Of a DNA stretch of 64,000 nucleotides, positions 30,730 through 39,647 are shown one piece after another; within the stretch, counting starts at the first letter, position 1; each line of letters opens with the position of its first letter. The notes beneath the pieces were generated by a model that did not search any database, was not told the DNA's origin, and saw nothing but the letters and a program-made list of their open reading frames with translations. Made by a program: the position numbers and the translations under genes. The stretch covers positions 372,001 to 436,000 of the forward strand of contig NZ_AP024854.1 in NCBI RefSeq assembly GCF_024529955.1. Direction: 5' to 3'. The stretch is from Photobacterium toruni (GTDB taxonomy: Bacteria; Pseudomonadota; Gammaproteobacteria; Enterobacterales; Vibrionaceae).

Positions 30730-31881
30730 CTAACAGATAACAGCCAAATACAAACGAGTAATATCACTTATCTTATTGATTTGTAAGTTGGTATTTTGCT
30801 CTATTTTATCAAGTCGATAACGAAGTGTATTACGGTGAATATGTAGCACTTGGCAAGTTTGAGCTAAATCACAATTTTGATCAAAAAATGCCGTCAAAGT
30901 TTTGATTAAGATGCCTCGAGGATCATGTTGCTTAAGTTTATCCAGTGGAGCTTGCAGTTGTTGATAGCGCCATGGTTCCGTTTTTATTTTATTGAGTAAT
31001 ACTGGCAGAATGTGATCTTGATAAAAAAATACCTGTTGTTGTGCTTGTTGATGATGATTAAGTGCAGCTTCCATGGTTGCTGTGGCGGTTAAATATGATT
31101 GTGCCAGTCCCTGTATTGTTGGGAAATAATCACCTAGCGCAATTTTAATGGTGTAGCTTGCTTCTTTATTAATACGTTTTAGTAGCTTATAAACCCGTTT
31201 TTGTTCAAGATCCCGCGACCAGCCATTGTTATTGATAACGATAGGCTTTAGTACCACCACTTCATTGCGAGAAACGGAACTAATTGCCACTAAATTATCA
31301 CGCTCAGGATATTCAAGTAGATGAACTAAATGCTGTAAGTTTTCTAAAGAGAAAGCTTCACCGTCGTGAGGAAACACTTTTATTATGGTTGCAATACGTG
31401 GTTGTTCGAGCTTGATTTCTAACCGTTCAGCAATCGTATTTAGTTGGCTATCATTAAGGTTATCGTTATTGATGAGCTGCATTACTAGCTCTTCACGGTG
31501 ACGTTTATGCCATTCCACTTGGGTCATTAAAGCCGCTTGCTCAACAATAAGCTCTGCAGTCATTTTGACTAATTCACCATAATTACGTACGTCATCAGGA
31601 TCCCCTGAAATCCCCACGACTCCGATAGCGTGTTGTTTAAACATAATCGGTAGATTGATTCCCGGCTTTACCCCTTGCAGTTGTTGAGACGTCACTTGGT
31701 CTATCTCTATAATATGATGATTATTCAGTGCCAAAATAGCACCGTCATGTTGTTGGTTAAGACGTTGTGGATCGCCAGATCCAATAATTCGACCATGGCA
31801 ATCCATGACATTGACCGAATGCTTAATGATTTTCATGGTGCGGGCAACGATTTGTCGCGCAATAGTGGTATTGAGTTGCAT
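30730..31881 (-). CDS. cdaR: CdaR family sugar-acid regulator
   Basis: A 383-residue protein. The N-terminal diacid_rec sensor domain reads IARQIVARTMKIIKHSVNVMD...RIIGSGDPQR, with INLPIMFKQHAIGVVGISGDP. A middle GGDEF-like region follows, and a C-terminal PucR-type helix-turn-helix (LAQTCQVLHIHRNTLRYRLDKIEQ). It closely parallels E. coli CdaR, an activator of glucarate, galactarate and glycerate use. The ATG at 31881 aligns with the family start; the longer TTG form is less likely. It is the first gene of the glycerate cluster, so the ligand is probably glycerate. Confidence 0.9.
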   Translation of the reverse strand: MQLNTTIARQIVARTMKIIKHSVNVMDCHGRIIGSGDPQRLNQQHDGAILALNNHHIIEIDQVTSQQLQGVKPGINLPIMFKQHAIGVVGISGDPDDVRNYGELVKMTAELIVEQAALMTQVEWHKRHREELVMQLINNDNLNDSQLNTIAERLEIKLEQPRIATIIKVFPHDGEAFSLENLQHLVHLLEYPERDNLVAISSVSRNEVVVLKPIVINNNGWSRDLEQKRVYKLLKRINKEASYTIKIALGDYFPTIQGLAQSYLTATATMEAALNHHQQAQQQVFFYQDHILPVLLNKIKTEPWRYQQLQAPLDKLKQHDPRGILIKTLTAFFDQNCDLAQTCQVLHIHRNTLRYRLDKIEQNTNLQINKISDITRLYLAVIC

Positions 31882-31974
31882 TTTAGTGGGAGATCCTGAC
31901 AATGGGCGCTAAGCGCATTCTGCTGCAGTGTAGCAGTTAACAACTAAGATGATCAGAGATGGGGTACTTAAGGT

Positions 31975-32343
31975 ATGGATTACGAATTTAAAAAAAATAC
32001 CTTGGACGGTAGTTATCATGCCATTTTTTCAATGGGTCATGAAGTATTAGGCCATTGGATCATTGACGAGCTTGGCAAGGATGTCGATAAAATAGATATG
32101 GTAATCGCTCAACTTAGTGCATTGAAAAATAGCACCAAAGAATGGCGATTAACGGGTGAAGAGCTAACGTTATGCTTGCAAGATAATGAAGCTTTAGTTC
32201 AAGCTAATTGTCTGTTTTCAGAAGAAGATGAAGATTTTGATGAAGATCTGCATTTTTATGATGAAGAAAGCATGTCAGTATGTGGTTTTGAAGATTTAGC
32301 CCAAGCATTAGCGGCTTGGCGAGCGTTTGTTATTCGCTTTTAA
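31975..32343 (+). CDS. yacL: YacL family protein (UPF0231)
   Basis: A 122-residue acidic protein matching E. coli YacL in [17 protein letters not shown] and [22 protein letters not shown]. Function is unknown. In E. coli and Vibrio it directly follows acnB. Here about 3.9 kb of glycerate genes on the opposite strand separate them. A hairpin terminator follows. Confidence 0.92.
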   Translation: MDYEFKKNTLDGSYHAIFSMGHEVLGHWIIDELGKDVDKIDMVIAQLSALKNSTKEWRLTGEELTLCLQDNEALVQANCLFSEEDEDFDEDLHFYDEESMSVCGFEDLAQALAAWRAFVIRF

Positions 32344-32384
32344 TTGATTATTTATTCGACATCATTAAATGCTACATTACAGTG

Positions 32385-32417
32385 AAAAGGCTGCACCATC
32401 TAGGTGCAGCCTTTTTT
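32385..32417 (+). terminator. Terminator after yacL
   Basis: GGCTGCACC-ATCTA-GGTGCAGCC with AAAA before and TTTTTT after. The same bases contain an NtrC-type site. Confidence 0.85.
32392..32408. promoter_or_regulatory. NtrC (GlnG) enhancer site within the terminator
   Basis: TGCACC-ATCTA-GGTGCA matches the NtrC consensus TGCACC-N5-GGTGCA at every fixed position. Its centre is about 96 bp upstream of the transcription start predicted from the sigma-54 element. It should activate glnK-amtB under nitrogen limitation. Confidence 0.75.
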
Positions 32418-32469
32418 CGTTTAAGGCAGGTTTGTTTTTAATTTCTTTATTAAACAGTATCTTAAATAG

Positions 32470-32486
32470 TTGGCATGATGATTGTT
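32470..32486 (+). promoter_or_regulatory. Sigma-54-type promoter of glnK-amtB
   Basis: TTGGCATGATGATTGTT resembles TTGGCACGNNNNTTGCT. The -24 GG is conserved and 10 bp separate it from the -12 dinucleotide, which is GT instead of GC. The start of glnK is 49 bp downstream. The upstream NtrC site supports it. Confidence 0.65.
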
Positions 32487-32534
32487 TGTTGTTTAACCAT
32501 AATAGGAAAGTAGATTAAGGTTAAGGAACTAATC

Positions 32535-32873
32535 ATGAAAATAATTAATGCGATTATTAAACCATTTAAATTAGATGATGTTCGCGAAGCATTAGCCAAT
32601 GTTGGTGTTGAGGGAATGACAATATCAGAAGTGAAAGGGTTTGGGCGTCAAAAAGGCCATACCGAATTGTATCGTGGCGCGGAATATCAGGTGGATTTTC
32701 TGCCAAAAGTAAAATTAGAAATCGCAACTCAAGCCGAAAATTTGGATGATATTATCGATGCTATCAGTAAGGCTGCTCAAACAGGAAAAATCGGTGATGG
32801 CAAAATATTTGTCTATGATCTTGAACATGCAGTACGTATTCGAACAGGAGAGCTAGACAGAGAGGCGCTTTAG
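32535..32873 (+). CDS. glnK: Nitrogen regulatory protein P-II (GlnK)
   Basis: A 112-residue P-II signal protein with the T-loop uridylylation site Tyr51 in YRGAEYQVDF, the B-loop KIGDGKIFV and the C-loop near the end. GlnK reports 2-oxoglutarate and glutamine status and blocks AmtB at the membrane when nitrogen is plentiful. amtB follows 50 bp downstream, and the sigma-54/NtrC elements upstream mark this paralogue as GlnK rather than GlnB. Confidence 0.94.
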   Translation: MKIINAIIKPFKLDDVREALANVGVEGMTISEVKGFGRQKGHTELYRGAEYQVDFLPKVKLEIATQAENLDDIIDAISKAAQTGKIGDGKIFVYDLEHAVRIRTGELDREAL

Positions 32874-32923
32874 TTACAGCATGAAAATAGGATCATAACA
32901 ATTAGGTATAAGGGAAAATAACC

Positions 32924-34153
32924 ATGGAATTATCAACGACAGTCATTGAATTACGTTATGCGCTCGATACATTTTTCTTTTTGATTTCCGGTGCATTAGT
33001 TATGTGGATGGCGGCAGGTTTTGCGATGTTAGAAGCAGGCCTTGTACGTTCAAAGAATACTACTGAAATATTAACTAAGAATTTTTGTTTATACGCCATT
33101 GCATGTACCACCTTTTTATTAGTCGGCTATAACATTATGTATGTCGATAATAGTGCTGGTGGCTGGTTACCGTCATTTGGGTCGCTGATTGGTACTCAAG
33201 CTGAAGATGCCGATCACTCTTTAGAATCCGATTTCTTTTTTCAGGTTGTCTTCGTTGCTACTGCAATGTCAGTGGTATCAGGTGCGGTTGCTGAGCGAAT
33301 GAAATTATGGTCATTTTTATTATTTTCAGTGGTATTAACAGGGCTAATTTATCCCATTGAAGGTTACTGGACATGGGGCGGTGGTTTTCTTGCTGAAGCC
33401 GGTTTTAGTGACTTTGCAGGTTCTGGTATTGTGCATATGGCTGGTGCTGCTGCGGCATTAGCGGGAGTGTTATTACTTGGCGCTCGAAAAGGTAAATACG
33501 GTAAAAATGGTGAAGTACATCCGATTCCAGGGTCAAATATGCCATTAGCGACGGTGGGTACGTTTATTTTATGGTTTGGCTGGTTTGGGTTTAACGGTGG
33601 CTCACAGTTAATGTTATCTGATTTTGAGAATGCGACAGCTGTAGGTCAAATATTCTTAAATACAAATGCTGCAGCCGCTGCGGGAGCAATTATTGCACTT
33701 GCCGTATGTAAAATGATGTGGGGTAAGGCAGATTTAACCATGATTCTTAATGGTGCACTAGCGGGATTGGTTGCAATCACTGCTGATCCATTATCACCAT
33801 CACCGTTAGCTGCAGTTGCTATTGGTAGTATTGCTGGAGCATTGGTGGTGTTTAGTATTATTGGTTTCGATAAAGTTAAGATTGATGATCCTGTTGGTGC
33901 GATTTCAGTTCACGGAGTGTGTGGTTTATTTGGCTTAATGATGGTGCCGTTAACGAATCCTGACGCATTATTTATCACTCAGTTATTTGGTGCTGCTGTT
34001 ATCTTTGGATGGGTATTTGGTGCAAGTTTAGTGGTATGGACTATTTTAAAATTCACGATTGGTATTCGTGTTAGTGAAGATGAAGAGTTAGAAGGGATGG
34101 ACTCTCATGATTGTGGTGTTGATGCCTATCCTGAATTTGTTAGTGTGAAATAG
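32924..34153 (+). CDS. amtB: Ammonium transporter AmtB
   Basis: A 409-residue Amt/Rh channel with about 11 membrane segments. Signatures are the DFAGSGIVHMAGAAAALAG block, carrying the first pore histidine, then WFGWFGFNGGSQL and VHGVCGLFG with the second pore histidine. There is no signal-peptide-like N-terminus; the protein starts with a short periplasmic stretch before the first helix. It is co-transcribed with glnK, the classic pairing in which GlnK plugs the channel. Confidence 0.95.
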   Translation: MELSTTVIELRYALDTFFFLISGALVMWMAAGFAMLEAGLVRSKNTTEILTKNFCLYAIACTTFLLVGYNIMYVDNSAGGWLPSFGSLIGTQAEDADHSLESDFFFQVVFVATAMSVVSGAVAERMKLWSFLLFSVVLTGLIYPIEGYWTWGGGFLAEAGFSDFAGSGIVHMAGAAAALAGVLLLGARKGKYGKNGEVHPIPGSNMPLATVGTFILWFGWFGFNGGSQLMLSDFENATAVGQIFLNTNAAAAAGAIIALAVCKMMWGKADLTMILNGALAGLVAITADPLSPSPLAAVAIGSIAGALVVFSIIGFDKVKIDDPVGAISVHGVCGLFGLMMVPLTNPDALFITQLFGAAVIFGWVFGASLVVWTILKFTIGIRVSEDEELEGMDSHDCGVDAYPEFVSVK

Positions 34154-34188
34154 TAAATTTAAGATTATTTTATTGCTATTAAAGTATT

Positions 34189-34220
34189 AAAAAACGCCAT
34201 CGTTAACGATGGCGTTTTTT
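34189..34220 (+). terminator. Terminator after amtB
   Basis: ACGCCATCG-TTAA-CGATGGCGT with A-run and T-run. Confidence 0.9.
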
Positions 34221-34286
34221 TGTAATGAAATGTTGCAGCTAGATTGTGTTCGAAACCGAAAAACGTATAATCTGCATTAATCTAAT

Positions 34287-34301
34287 TGAGAAACGTTATC
34301 A
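34287..34301. promoter_or_regulatory. Fur-type box upstream of the iron importer
   Basis: TGAGAAA-C-GTTATCA matches the 7-1-7 Fur consensus TGATAAT-N-ATTATCA at 11 of 14 positions. It lies 28 bp before the ATG of the substrate-binding protein. It predicts iron repression. Confidence 0.6.
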
Positions 34302-34328
34302 TTACATTTTGCATTAAGGGATTTAGCA

Positions 34329-35342
34329 ATGAAGAAACTTTTAGCTACAGCAGTTCTATTTGGTTTAGCTGCGCCTCAAGTCGCTACTGCTGCTGAAGAA
34401 GTCAATGTCTACTCGTACCGTCAGCCTTTCCTTGTTGAACCAATGTTTAATGAGTTCACTAAAGAAACGGGAATTAAAGTTAACGTTAAGTTTGCTAAAG
34501 CGGGTATTGCTGAAAAATTACAGCAAGAAGGTGAATACAGCCCAGCTGACGTGGTATTAACGACAGATATTAGTCGTCTCGTTGAATTGTCTGATAAGAA
34601 GCTAGTTCAGCCAGTAGATAGCAAAATCATTGATGCTAACATTCCGGCACAATTTCGTGATAATGAAGACGAGTGGTTTGCACTAACATTGCGTTCTCGT
34701 AATGTATATTCATCAAAAGATCGCGTCGGTAAATTACCTACTTCTTTTGATTACAGTGATTTAGCAAAACCTGAGTGGAAAGGTAAACTTTGTACTCGCT
34801 CTGGTAAGCACCCATACAATGTTTCATTAGTATCAGCAATGATTGCCCATAACGGTGAAGCTGAAACAAAAACATGGCTAGAAGGCGTAAAAGCCAACTT
34901 AGCGCGTAAGCCGCAAGGTAATGATCGCGGTCAAGTACAAGCGGTAAAAGAAGGCTTATGTGATATTGCGATCGGCAATAGTTACTACCTTGGCAAAATG
35001 GTGAATGATCCAAACCAAAAAGCATGGGCTGAAGCAGTTGAAATTAATTTCCCAGGTCAACAAGGTAATGGTACTCACGTTAATGTCAGCGGTATGGCAA
35101 TGGCGAAGTACGCCCCTAACAAAGATAACGCACTTAAGTTAATGGAATTCTTAACGGCAACGACGGCACAGCAAATGTATGCCGAAGTGAACTATGAATA
35201 CCCTGTTAAAGTTGGCGTTAAACGTTCAGAGTTGGTGGCATCATGGGGTGAATTTAAAGCCGATGATGTATCACTTGATCAAGTGGCACAATATCATCAA
35301 GCAGCAATCAAACTATTAGATGAAGTGAAGTTTGATCTGTAA
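34329..35342 (+). CDS. Ferric-iron ABC transporter substrate-binding protein
   Basis: A 337-residue periplasmic protein of the FbpA/FutA/AfuA family. A signal peptide (MKKLLATAVLFGLAAPQVATAA) is probably cut near residue 21-22. The mature part starts EEVNVYSYRQPFLVEP, has WFALTLRSRNVYSS and ends with the Tyr-rich NYEYPVKVGV segment, which contributes iron ligands in the family. It binds Fe(III) and delivers it to the permease encoded next. A Fur-like box lies upstream. A hairpin after the gene probably makes the binding protein more abundant than the permease. Confidence 0.92.
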   Translation: MKKLLATAVLFGLAAPQVATAAEEVNVYSYRQPFLVEPMFNEFTKETGIKVNVKFAKAGIAEKLQQEGEYSPADVVLTTDISRLVELSDKKLVQPVDSKIIDANIPAQFRDNEDEWFALTLRSRNVYSSKDRVGKLPTSFDYSDLAKPEWKGKLCTRSGKHPYNVSLVSAMIAHNGEAETKTWLEGVKANLARKPQGNDRGQVQAVKEGLCDIAIGNSYYLGKMVNDPNQKAWAEAVEINFPGQQGNGTHVNVSGMAMAKYAPNKDNALKLMEFLTATTAQQMYAEVNYEYPVKVGVKRSELVASWGEFKADDVSLDQVAQYHQAAIKLLDEVKFDL

Positions 35343-35356
35343 TTAGTTACAAAATA

Positions 35357-35380
35357 AATGGGGTATAAAGCCCCATTTTT
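35357..35380 (+). terminator. Attenuating terminator after the iron-binding protein gene
   Basis: AATGGGG-TATAAAG-CCCCATT followed by TTT. It lies between the binding-protein gene and the permease genes on the same strand, so partial read-through is expected. Confidence 0.65.
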
Positions 35381-35512
35381 CAGTTTAGCTTAGTCTCTTT
35401 TGCAATAAGTTGTGGTAGTTTCTCATGCTTGCTTACAGTGATGTATTTACTGACAAAGTGGCCTGATGTTGCAGGCTTAAATATATTGAAAAAACGTACT
35501 AAGTAGTAGTAA

Positions 35513-37141
35513 ATGAAAGAAAAGTTTTTATTTTGGCGAATAAACAGTTGGTTGTTAGGATCGCTGTTAGTGTTGCCTATCATCGCTATATTTATTACCG
35601 CTATGGGTAATTCTGATCAAGTGTTCTCGCACTTGATGAATACGGTGATGTCTACCTATGCTTTAAATACTCTAGGACTGGTGGTTGGTACAGTATTACT
35701 GACGCTAGTGTTTGGGCTTCCTTGCGCGTGGTTAATGGCAATGTGCCGTTTACCCGGTGAAAAAATACTTCAATGGGCACTTATTTTACCTCTTGCCATG
35801 CCCGGCTATATTGTTGGTTATCTTTATACTCATTGGTTTGATTATGCAGGTCCAATTCAAATTTGGTTGCGTGATGTCTTTGGTTGGCAACATGTTAGCG
35901 ATTATTGGTTTCCTGATTTACGCTCTTTATGGGGCGCATGTTTTGTACTTGCTTTAGTGCTTTATCCCTATGTGTATTTATTAGTCCGTGCGGCTTTTAT
36001 GGAACAAAGTAATAATTTGCTCCAATCTGCACGTTTACTTGGCTGTTCACCTTGGCAAAGTTTTCGTCGTATTTCTCTACCATTAGCCCGTCCAGCAATT
36101 GCGGTTGGAGTGTCATTAGTGGCGATGGAGGCATTGGGTGATTTTGGTACTGTGAGTTATTTCGCCCTCAATACCCTTACCACCGCGGTATACGATACTT
36201 GGCTTGGCTACTCCAATCTTAATGCTGCCGCTAAAATTTCTGCGATTATGTTACTGGTGATTTTTTTATTGATCAGTAGTGAGCGTTTTAGTCGCCGTAA
36301 ACAAAAAATGTTTCAGCAGCAATGTGGTAACGATAGCCGTATTAAATACCGACTTACAGGTTGGAAAAAATGGCTCGCTGTTAGTTGGTGTTGGGGATTA
36401 GTTGGCTGTGCGTTTATTTTACCGATGCTGCAATTAGGTTATTACGCGATTGATTATTTTGATCAAAGTTGGACTGAGCAATTTAAGACTTACAGTTTTA
36501 ACAGCTTAATGGTGTCATTGGCTGCCGCTATATTTGCGGTCTGTTTAGCATTAATGGTGAATTTTTATCAACGTTTAGATGGTCGTAGTATCAGTACTGT
36601 ACCGATGCGGCTTGCCTCATTAGGTTATGCAGTACCTGGTACGGTATTGGCGATTGGAGTGATGATCCCTTTAACTAGCGCTGATCACTTAGTCAATGAT
36701 ATCGCTCGCAGTTTAGATCTTGGTCGACCTGGACTGATTTTTTCAGGATCAATGTTCGCGATTATTTTTGCGTTTGTGGTGCGCTTTGCTGCAGTAGCGA
36801 TTGGCAGTGTTGAAAGTAGTTTAGTTAAAATTCCGCCATCATTAGATATGGCTGCAAAAACCATGGGTTATGCATCGACCGCAATGTTACGAAAAGTGCA
36901 TTTACCCCTGATTCGTCGAGGCTGCTTAATTGCCGGTTTATTGGTGTTTATTGAATCAATGAAAGAATTGAATGCCGCAATATTATTACGACCGTTTAAT
37001 TTTGAAACCTTGGCGACTTATGTGTTTAACTTTGCTTCTGATGAGCAGTTAGAAGTGGCGGCACTACCGGCTATTTTACTTGTTATTGTAGGCTTGATTC
37101 CTCTGGTTATGGTTAATCGTTCTTTGGAGCAAAAACATTGA
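35513..37141 (+). CDS. Ferric-iron ABC transporter permease (fused FbpB-type)
   Basis: A 542-residue inner-membrane protein with about 12 segments. It carries two binding-protein-dependent transport domains fused in tandem, each with an EAA-type loop (first LLQSARLLGCSPWQSFRRISLPLARPAI, second SLDMAAKTMGYASTAMLRKVHLPLIR). It pairs with the upstream Fe(III)-binding protein and the downstream ATPase. Its stop codon overlaps the ATPase start by one base (TGATG). The ribosome site before the ATG is weak. Confidence 0.92.
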   Translation: MKEKFLFWRINSWLLGSLLVLPIIAIFITAMGNSDQVFSHLMNTVMSTYALNTLGLVVGTVLLTLVFGLPCAWLMAMCRLPGEKILQWALILPLAMPGYIVGYLYTHWFDYAGPIQIWLRDVFGWQHVSDYWFPDLRSLWGACFVLALVLYPYVYLLVRAAFMEQSNNLLQSARLLGCSPWQSFRRISLPLARPAIAVGVSLVAMEALGDFGTVSYFALNTLTTAVYDTWLGYSNLNAAAKISAIMLLVIFLLISSERFSRRKQKMFQQQCGNDSRIKYRLTGWKKWLAVSWCWGLVGCAFILPMLQLGYYAIDYFDQSWTEQFKTYSFNSLMVSLAAAIFAVCLALMVNFYQRLDGRSISTVPMRLASLGYAVPGTVLAIGVMIPLTSADHLVNDIARSLDLGRPGLIFSGSMFAIIFAFVVRFAAVAIGSVESSLVKIPPSLDMAAKTMGYASTAMLRKVHLPLIRRGCLIAGLLVFIESMKELNAAILLRPFNFETLATYVFNFASDEQLEVAALPAILLVIVGLIPLVMVNRSLEQKH

Positions 37142-38181
37142 TGAAACATGCATTATCTGTCACGGATCTAACGTGTTGTTACCACGGTCAGCCGATATTA
37201 CAAGATTTATCGCTAGCGGTTGAGCGAGGAGAAATCGTATGTTTGCTTGGCGCTAGTGGTTGTGGAAAAACCACATTATTAAAAGCTATTGCTGGTTTAT
37301 TACCGCTGACGCAAGGCTCTATGGCGATTAATGATCGTGTTATTGTCGATCAACAATTATGTTTGCCTCCAGAGCAACGTAATATTGGAATGATTTTTCA
37401 AGATTATGCATTGTTCCCGCATTTAACCGTGGCTGAAAATATAGCGTTTGGTCTCCGCCATTGGGATCAACCGCGTGTGGCCGCAAAAATTCAACAGATG
37501 TTAGCGCTAGTCCATTTAACCGAACTTGATGATCGTTATCCGCATCAATTATCAGGCGGGCAACAACAACGAGTGGCAATTGCCCGCGCGTTAGCCAATG
37601 AGCCTGATTTAATTCTATTGGATGAACCGTTTTCTAATATTGATACTCAAGTACGCCATAGCTTGATTCGTGATATTCGCAAAATATTTAAAGATCAGGG
37701 TGTTACCGCTATTTTTGTTACCCATAGTAGAGAAGAGGCGTTTGCGTTTGCCGATAAAATGGCGGTAATGAATCATGGTGTGATTGAGCAATTTGGGACA
37801 GCAACTGAGCTTTATTATCAGCCAAGTAGTCGTTTTGTCGCTGAATTTTTAGGTGTTGGCTCATATTTACCGGCGACAGTAATAGCCTCCCATCAGTTAG
37901 AAACCCCGTTTGGTGAATTAGCGTTAGTTGCGCAGCAAAAATACGCAGCAACAACGACGAATGTTGATTGGTTATTGCGACCACAACATTTGATTGTTAC
38001 GCCGGAAATGGAGGGTAAAGCCGTGATTATCGAGCAGCAATTTATGGGGGATAGCTGTCGGTACATTGTTGAATTTGAAGGGCATAAATTAGTGGTTAAT
38101 TCTAATTTATTATTAAATATTGGTCAGCGAGTAACGGTTGATGTGACGCCACATGCCGCGGTTATATTTGATCAAGTATAA
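37141..38181 (+). CDS. Ferric-iron ABC transporter ATP-binding protein
   Basis: A 346-residue FbpC-type ATPase. Walker A is GASGCGKTT (about 37-45), the Q-loop is [13 protein letters not shown], the signature is [15 protein letters not shown] and Walker B is [14 protein letters not shown]-terminal TOBE-like domain of about 100 residues follows. GGAG lies upstream of the ATG at 37141, which overlaps the permease stop; a TTG one codon earlier is unlikely. It completes the three-gene importer. Confidence 0.93.
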   Translation: MKHALSVTDLTCCYHGQPILQDLSLAVERGEIVCLLGASGCGKTTLLKAIAGLLPLTQGSMAINDRVIVDQQLCLPPEQRNIGMIFQDYALFPHLTVAENIAFGLRHWDQPRVAAKIQQMLALVHLTELDDRYPHQLSGGQQQRVAIARALANEPDLILLDEPFSNIDTQVRHSLIRDIRKIFKDQGVTAIFVTHSREEAFAFADKMAVMNHGVIEQFGTATELYYQPSSRFVAEFLGVGSYLPATVIASHQLETPFGELALVAQQKYAATTTNVDWLLRPQHLIVTPEMEGKAVIIEQQFMGDSCRYIVEFEGHKLVVNSNLLLNIGQRVTVDVTPHAAVIFDQV

Positions 38182-38184
38182 ATA

Positions 38185-38219
38185 GATCAAGGCTTGTAAA
38201 TACAAGCCTTGATTGTTTT
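38185..38219. terminator. Bidirectional terminator between the iron operon and litR
   Basis: TCAAGGCTTGTA-AA-TACAAGCCTTGA is a perfect 12-bp-arm hairpin with T-rich flanks. Confidence 0.85.
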
Positions 38220-38228
38220 CGTTAGTGT

Positions 38229-38840
38229 TTATTTAGTTTTCTGAGTCAGAACTTGTAGATAAATTTGAGCTTGCTCACGCAGGATATCTTGATCTGGGTG
38301 TTGATTCGCTTGCATGTAAATCACATAACACATGCCATGTAACATCTTAGCTAAGTTCTCTGGAGTTTGAACTGAATTAATTTCGCCATTCTCGATTGCT
38401 TGAGTAAATGCTTTTTGCACTTGCTTAAGATTTTTTTGATTGCTTTCAATAAATTGTGGCCAAACATCATCACGTACTGATGTACTCCATTCAAACCAGA
38501 CTTTGATCCAATCTTGCTGCTCTAAGACGGTATCAATTAAGTTATTGCTGATGCAGGTTAAGCGTGCATGTAAGGCTTTATTGGGCGCACCAATACATTC
38601 AGTCAGTAAATCATTAAATTGGGTGGCAACTTCCATTAATACTTGTTCAACTAGTGCTTCTCTAGTTGGAAAATAGTTAAAAACAGTTGCAACCGAAACA
38701 TTAGCCATTTCAGCAATATCAGCATGACCTGCGCGGCCAATACCACGGCGCGAAAAAACTTCAATTGAGTAATCAAGTAATTGTTGTTTTCTTTTTTCAG
38801 GAGACAAGCGTGTACGTGGTTTTTTGGTAATCGTATCCAT
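38229..38840 (-). CDS. litR: Quorum-sensing master regulator, LuxR/HapR/LitR family
   Basis: A 203-residue TetR-fold protein. The N-terminal DNA-binding domain is nearly identical to the Vibrio LuxR/HapR/LitR group: PRTRLSPEKRKQQLLDYSIEVFSRRGIGRAGHADIAEMA and VSVATVFNYFPTREALV. The C-terminal dimer/ligand domain keeps WIKVWFEWSTSVRDDVWPQF. In Vibrionaceae this regulator is made at high cell density and controls luminescence, biofilm and proteases. It is divergent from hpt, the same neighbourhood as hapR in V. cholerae. Autoinducer control normally acts on its mRNA through Qrr small RNAs. Confidence 0.93.
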   Translation of the reverse strand: MDTITKKPRTRLSPEKRKQQLLDYSIEVFSRRGIGRAGHADIAEMANVSVATVFNYFPTREALVEQVLMEVATQFNDLLTECIGAPNKALHARLTCISNNLIDTVLEQQDWIKVWFEWSTSVRDDVWPQFIESNQKNLKQVQKAFTQAIENGEINSVQTPENLAKMLHGMCYVIYMQANQHPDQDILREQAQIYLQVLTQKTK

Positions 38841-38850
38841 AATTATTAAT

Positions 38851-38861
38851 TCCCTAACCCT
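38851..38861 (-). promoter_or_regulatory. Possible Qrr small-RNA pairing site in the litR leader
   Basis: On the litR strand the leader reads CAGGGUUAGGGA about 11-21 bases before the start codon. GGUUAGG can pair, with one G-U, to the CCUAGCC core of Vibrio Qrr RNAs. Suggestive only, because the conserved flank is not clearly present. Confidence 0.3.
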
Positions 38862-39064
38862 GTGTGTATTTTTTCATTTGTGTTTATTTTTTATACACAA
38901 ACACTACAACAGCAATCACGCCGATTCAAACTGAACTATCAATAAGTGTTTCGGATTTTGGACACTATTGATTAAATAACGCTTAACATGAATGAATGCT
39001 ACAATAATGGCCTTTGGAATATATAGCCCAGCCGGCTAACGTGGTCGCGTTGATGGAGAATAAA

Positions 39065-39598
39065 ATGAAGCACACTATCGAAGTAATGATTTCTGAGCAG
39101 GATGTTCAGGAACGTATCAAAGAGTTAGGTAAGCAGATCACAGAGCATTACAAAGACTCTACAGACTTAGTCATGGTTGGCTTATTACGTGGGTCATTTG
39201 TCTTTATGGCAGATTTGGCTCGTGCGATTGAAATTCCACATGAAGTTGATTTCATGACAGCTTCAAGCTATGGCAATACCATGGAAAGTAGCCGTGATGT
39301 TCGTATTCTTAAAGACTTAGATGACGATATCAAAGGTAAAGATGTGTTATTGGTAGAAGATATTATTGATACCGGTAATACCTTAAGTAAGGTGTGCGAG
39401 ATTTTATCATTACGCGGCCCTAAATCTATCAGTATCTGTACGCTACTTGATAAGCCTGAACGTCGTGAAGTTGAAGTAAAAGTTGATTGGTACGGCTTTA
39501 TTATTCCAGATGAATTTGTGGTTGGTGTGGGTATTGATTACGCACAAAAATACCGTCACTTACCGTTCATCGGTAAAGTTATTCCAGAGGAAGAATAA
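39065..39598 (+). CDS. hpt: Hypoxanthine phosphoribosyltransferase
   Basis: A 177-residue type I phosphoribosyltransferase that salvages hypoxanthine (and guanine) with PRPP. The PRPP loop is [14 protein letters not shown] (about 96-109). The flexible-loop region MTASSYGN and the C-terminal [17 protein letters not shown] are typical. I use the ATG at 39065 (MKHTIEVMI), with GGAG seven bases upstream; it matches Vibrio Hpt length. The longer upstream frame is not supported. Confidence 0.95.
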   Translation: MKHTIEVMISEQDVQERIKELGKQITEHYKDSTDLVMVGLLRGSFVFMADLARAIEIPHEVDFMTASSYGNTMESSRDVRILKDLDDDIKGKDVLLVEDIIDTGNTLSKVCEILSLRGPKSISICTLLDKPERREVEVKVDWYGFIIPDEFVVGVGIDYAQKYRHLPFIGKVIPEEE

Positions 39599-39600
39599 AA

Positions 39601-39640
39601 ATAAAAAAGCGACGACCTCATCAGGTGGTCGCTTTTTTTT
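39601..39640. terminator. Bidirectional terminator between hpt and can
   Basis: AAAAAAGCGAC-GACCT-CATC-AGGT-GGTCGC followed by eight T. It lies between convergent genes. Confidence 0.9.
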
Positions 39641-39647
39641 ATGGCTG

